Shown here one piece after another: positions 4,995-7,140 of a stretch of 7,140 nucleotides of DNA. Below the pieces are notes generated by a model, which was given only the letters and a program-made list of their open reading frames with translations, was not told where the DNA came from and did not search any database. The stretch's first letter is position 1. Each line of letters starts with the position of its first letter. A program made the translations under genes and the position numbers. The stretch comes from Deltaproteobacteria bacterium (GTDB lineage: Bacteria; Desulfobacterota; Desulfobacteria; Desulfobacterales; UBA11574). The DNA lies in assembly GCA_019313505.1 (NCBI GenBank), contig JAFDBA010000115.1, positions 1 to 7,140 on the forward strand, written 5' to 3'.

Positions 4995-7140
4995 TCACCA
5001 TTTTACAGGGACTCGAACAGTCTTTTTGGCTTTATTCTTAAAAAGAAGATAACCATTCTTTTTGCCATACAGAAACAAATCTTTTGTAATTTTTACATCA
5101 ATCTTACAGTAGTCGATAATCTCACGTATCCGTCCCTGTTTCCACCAGCGCAGGGCCTGAAGACCGTCCGCAGTCTTTTTTTTCCCCAGTGTCACTCCTG
5201 CAAGGTGATCCAATGACAATCTGTAACCAAGACGATTATGCACCTCTTCAAGAATATCAAGTGTTGGAAGTTTCTTGAAATGAAAATCCGAATATCCGGA
5301 AAGTACTTTAAAATCGAACCGTTTGATGTTGAAACCTATAACCAAATCGAATTTTTTCAGGTGATCGATGAGCAAAGGAACCTGATCATCCATAAACTCA
5401 AAATAGTTATCTTTTTTTGAATCATAAAGCACCACACAGCTGATACCCATTAAATCAGCACGGTTCCAACCGCCGACTTCCTGTGCGGAACGCTGTGTTT
5501 CTATGTCGAATACGCCAAAGTGAACGTTTTGCCCGGTTATTTTTGTTTTGATTTTCACGGGATTACGTTCTGCAGCCGTGTTTTTCATAGATCTCTCCGT
5601 TATGTTGCCGGTTCTTTCTTGCATCCCGGTTTTTAAATCACGATCCGTTATGATTTTTTCAAGAATGAATTTTGCAGCGGCTTTGTCAATCGGTCTGTTG
5701 CCCGAACCGCATTTTGGTGAATGCACACATGAAGGACAACCGGATTCACAGGGACAATCTCTGATCACCTTAAGGGTGTTTTCAAGAAGTTCCTTGGCTT
5801 GCCTGAAGGCTTGTCTGCTCAGCCCTGCCCCCCCCGGAACGCCGTCATAAATAAACACCGCAGCACCACCGATTTGGGGATGAAACGGTGTGGAAATACC
5901 CCCAAGATCATTACGATCCGCCATCACCAGAAGCGGAAAAATACCGATGGCCGCATGTTCAATTGCATGAATTCCTCCCATAAAATGGAAATATTTTTCT
6001 TCGGCTTGTCTTTGAATCCCAAGGGGAATTTTAAACCACAGCCCATCCGTCTCGAAAATCAGGGGAGGAAGATTTAAGGGCACGATACCCAACTTTTTTT
6101 TGGCATGTATTCGCCATTTTTCATATCCTGTTACCTGATCCGTAACTTTAAGGCGTCCGGTATAAACTATTGTATCACATACTAATTTATGTTCATATAT
6201 GTCCAGTATCTCTGTATTTTTATGGGATCTTACCCGGGTGTAATAATCAACCCTGGCTCCGGAGACTTTTACCGTTTTTGTGTCCGGATCAAGAGTATCC
6301 ACAAGAAACGTGTCCCCTTTATGAAGATAAATAGCTCCCGGGTGGGTCTCCTTGAAAGCCCTGAACCCATCGATCTCTCCTTTGCTCTGCCCTGTTTTGA
6401 TGCTGACAATATTATATTGACTGCCAGTTCCCCTGAGATTCACATGCCTGTGGGGAATTCGCCGGCTGGAATAGATTTCCTTGCCGTCTTCGCTCCTTAA
6501 AAGCTTGCCCTTAAACTCCAGGTTCAAAGCTATTTTTTTGACGGTTTCATGGGCCATGAACGGTTCATCGAGTTTTAACGGTAGTTCCGCCGCCGCGCAT
6601 ACCATGTGTTTTGACAAAATATCAGGGTTGTAAGGATTCACCACCGCAGATTCCGGCTCCCGTTTAATAAATTCTTTGGGATTACGCATGAAATACTGAT
6701 CCAGGGCGTCCTCCCCGGCAATAAGAACCAGTGCGGAATCCTGACCGTTGCGCCCTACCCTTCCGCCTCTCTGCCACGTGGCCACAACAGAACCGGGATA
6801 TCCAACCAACAGACAAAGATCCAGATCGCCTATATCGATACCCAGCTCCAGCGCACTCGTAGATATCACCGCCAAAAGCTCGCCTTTGGCAAGCCGTGCT
6901 TCAATTTCCCTTCGTTCCTCAGGAAGGAGTCCCGCACGGTAAGGGCTGATACGGTCGGCAAAAGCCCCTGATTGACTCCCCGCCCATATTGCAATTAATT
7001 CAGTAAGTTTTCTTGACTGGGTATATACAATGGTTCGCAACCCGCGGTGAAGCGCTGCTTTCAGCAGAAGTATGGCTGTCTGAGCCGGCCCTTGAACCGG
7101 ATTCATAAATACAAGATGCTTTGGGCCCATGGGAGCACCA
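4995..7140 (-). CDS. MrfA/YprA-like DNA helicase fused to a DEDD exonuclease domain; 5' end cut by window edge
   Basis: Only the C-terminal part is present. The frame stays open to the right edge, so the Met codon at 7130 is internal and the first RecA domain (Walker A, DEAD/H box) lies outside. Numbering from that Met: the second RecA domain covers about 1-165, with RTIVYTQSR (32-40), motif V STSALELGIDIG (90-101) and motif VI QRGGRVGR (120-127). A middle region, probably including a winged helix, spans about 165-390. The DUF1998/MZB zinc domain covers about 385-480, with C459, C461, C465, C468 and C474. A polar linker covers about 495-530. An RNase H-fold 3'-5' exonuclease fills 537-711, with D542/E544 (FDIET), N601/D606 (GFNIKRFD), D625, and Y674/D678 (YCKID). 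The spacing suggests a DEDDy-type site. In Bacillus, MrfA (helicase) and MrfB (exonuclease) are separate proteins that repair mitomycin C damage; a comparable DNA-repair role is inferred here. Confidence 0.9.
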   Translation of the reverse strand, partial: GAPMGPKHLVFMNPVQGPAQTAILLLKAALHRGLRTIVYTQSRKLTELIAIWAGSQSGAFADRISPYRAGLLPEERREIEARLAKGELLAVISTSALELGIDIGDLDLCLLVGYPGSVVATWQRGGRVGRNGQDSALVLIAGEDALDQYFMRNPKEFIKREPESAVVNPYNPDILSKHMVCAAAELPLKLDEPFMAHETVKKIALNLEFKGKLLRSEDGKEIYSSRRIPHRHVNLRGTGSQYNIVSIKTGQSKGEIDGFRAFKETHPGAIYLHKGDTFLVDTLDPDTKTVKVSGARVDYYTRVRSHKNTEILDIYEHKLVCDTIVYTGRLKVTDQVTGYEKWRIHAKKKLGIVPLNLPPLIFETDGLWFKIPLGIQRQAEEKYFHFMGGIHAIEHAAIGIFPLLVMADRNDLGGISTPFHPQIGGAAVFIYDGVPGGAGLSRQAFRQAKELLENTLKVIRDCPCESGCPSCVHSPKCGSGNRPIDKAAAKFILEKIITDRDLKTGMQERTGNITERSMKNTAAERNPVKIKTKITGQNVHFGVFDIETQRSAQEVGGWNRADLMGISCVVLYDSKKDNYFEFMDDQVPLLIDHLKKFDLVIGFNIKRFDFKVLSGYSDFHFKKLPTLDILEEVHNRLGYRLSLDHLAGVTLGKKKTADGLQALRWWKQGRIREIIDYCKIDVKITKDLFLYGKKNGYLLFKNKAKKTVRVPVKW
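5586..5598 (-). promoter_or_regulatory. Internal ribosome binding site and ATG before the exonuclease module
   Basis: Inside the helicase-exonuclease gene, GGAG (5598-5595) is followed after 6 nt by an in-frame ATG (5588-5586, Met515 in the numbering from the Met codon at 7130). The site falls in the low-complexity linker between the zinc domain and the exonuclease domain. Translation from it would give a free 197-aa exonuclease ending at 4995. Whether it is used, or is a relic of two formerly separate genes, is unknown. Confidence 0.4.

Noticed and set aside
7128..7130. Met codon at 7130 as the start of the helicase
   Set aside because: The frame is open to the window edge, the residues before it (GAP) continue the usual helicase linker, and the Walker A and DEAD/H box domain must lie upstream. 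The gene is truncated by the window, not short.

Overview
The window reads as a stretch of chromosome from a mid-GC Gram-negative bacterium. The gene set and the style of the intergenic repeats resemble Desulfobacterota (sulfate-reducing, 'deltaproteobacterial') genomes. That placement is an inference from protein flavour and remembered repeat types, not a database result. There are no RNA genes, insertion sequences or CRISPR arrays.

Layout: (1) 1-137 is non-coding and holds a degenerate 7-bp tandem repeat. (2) 138-3230 is a minus-strand nucleotide-sugar cluster transcribed rfbD -> rfbB -> galE. RfbD and RfbB carry out two of the four dTDP-L-rhamnose steps, and GalE interconverts UDP-glucose and UDP-galactose. 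All three are extended SDR-type enzymes with intact catalytic residues, and together they point to synthesis of surface polysaccharide or LPS precursors. rmlA and rmlC are not here. (3) 3231-3529 is the divergent intergenic region, with candidate promoters, a hairpin and a possible 16-residue leader peptide just before xerD. (4) 3530-4426 is a full-length XerD-like tyrosine recombinase on the plus strand. (5) 4427-4667 is non-coding and carries a 71-bp palindromic repeat. (6) 4668-4964 encodes a small exported protein of unknown function. (7) 4995-7140 is the 3' part of a minus-strand gene that runs off the right edge. It joins an MrfA/YprA-like superfamily 2 DNA helicase (second RecA domain, middle region, Cys-rich DUF1998/MZB domain) to a C-terminal DEDD-type 3'-5' exonuclease domain.

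The most interesting signals are these. Two copies of a 71-bp imperfect palindrome (1149-1219 and 4575-4645) each sit in the same orientation relative to the next gene, ending 24 and 22 nt before a start codon. Their arms are built of alternating NCAC/NAAG quartets, and the boundaries around an identical core are shifted by exactly 8 bp between copies. The helicase-exonuclease fusion resembles a one-protein version of the two-protein MrfA/MrfB repair system, and it has a well-formed internal ribosome binding site and ATG exactly in the linker between the two halves. A second 22-bp dispersed motif (3343-3364 and 4950-4971) supplies the last codons and stop of the small exported protein.
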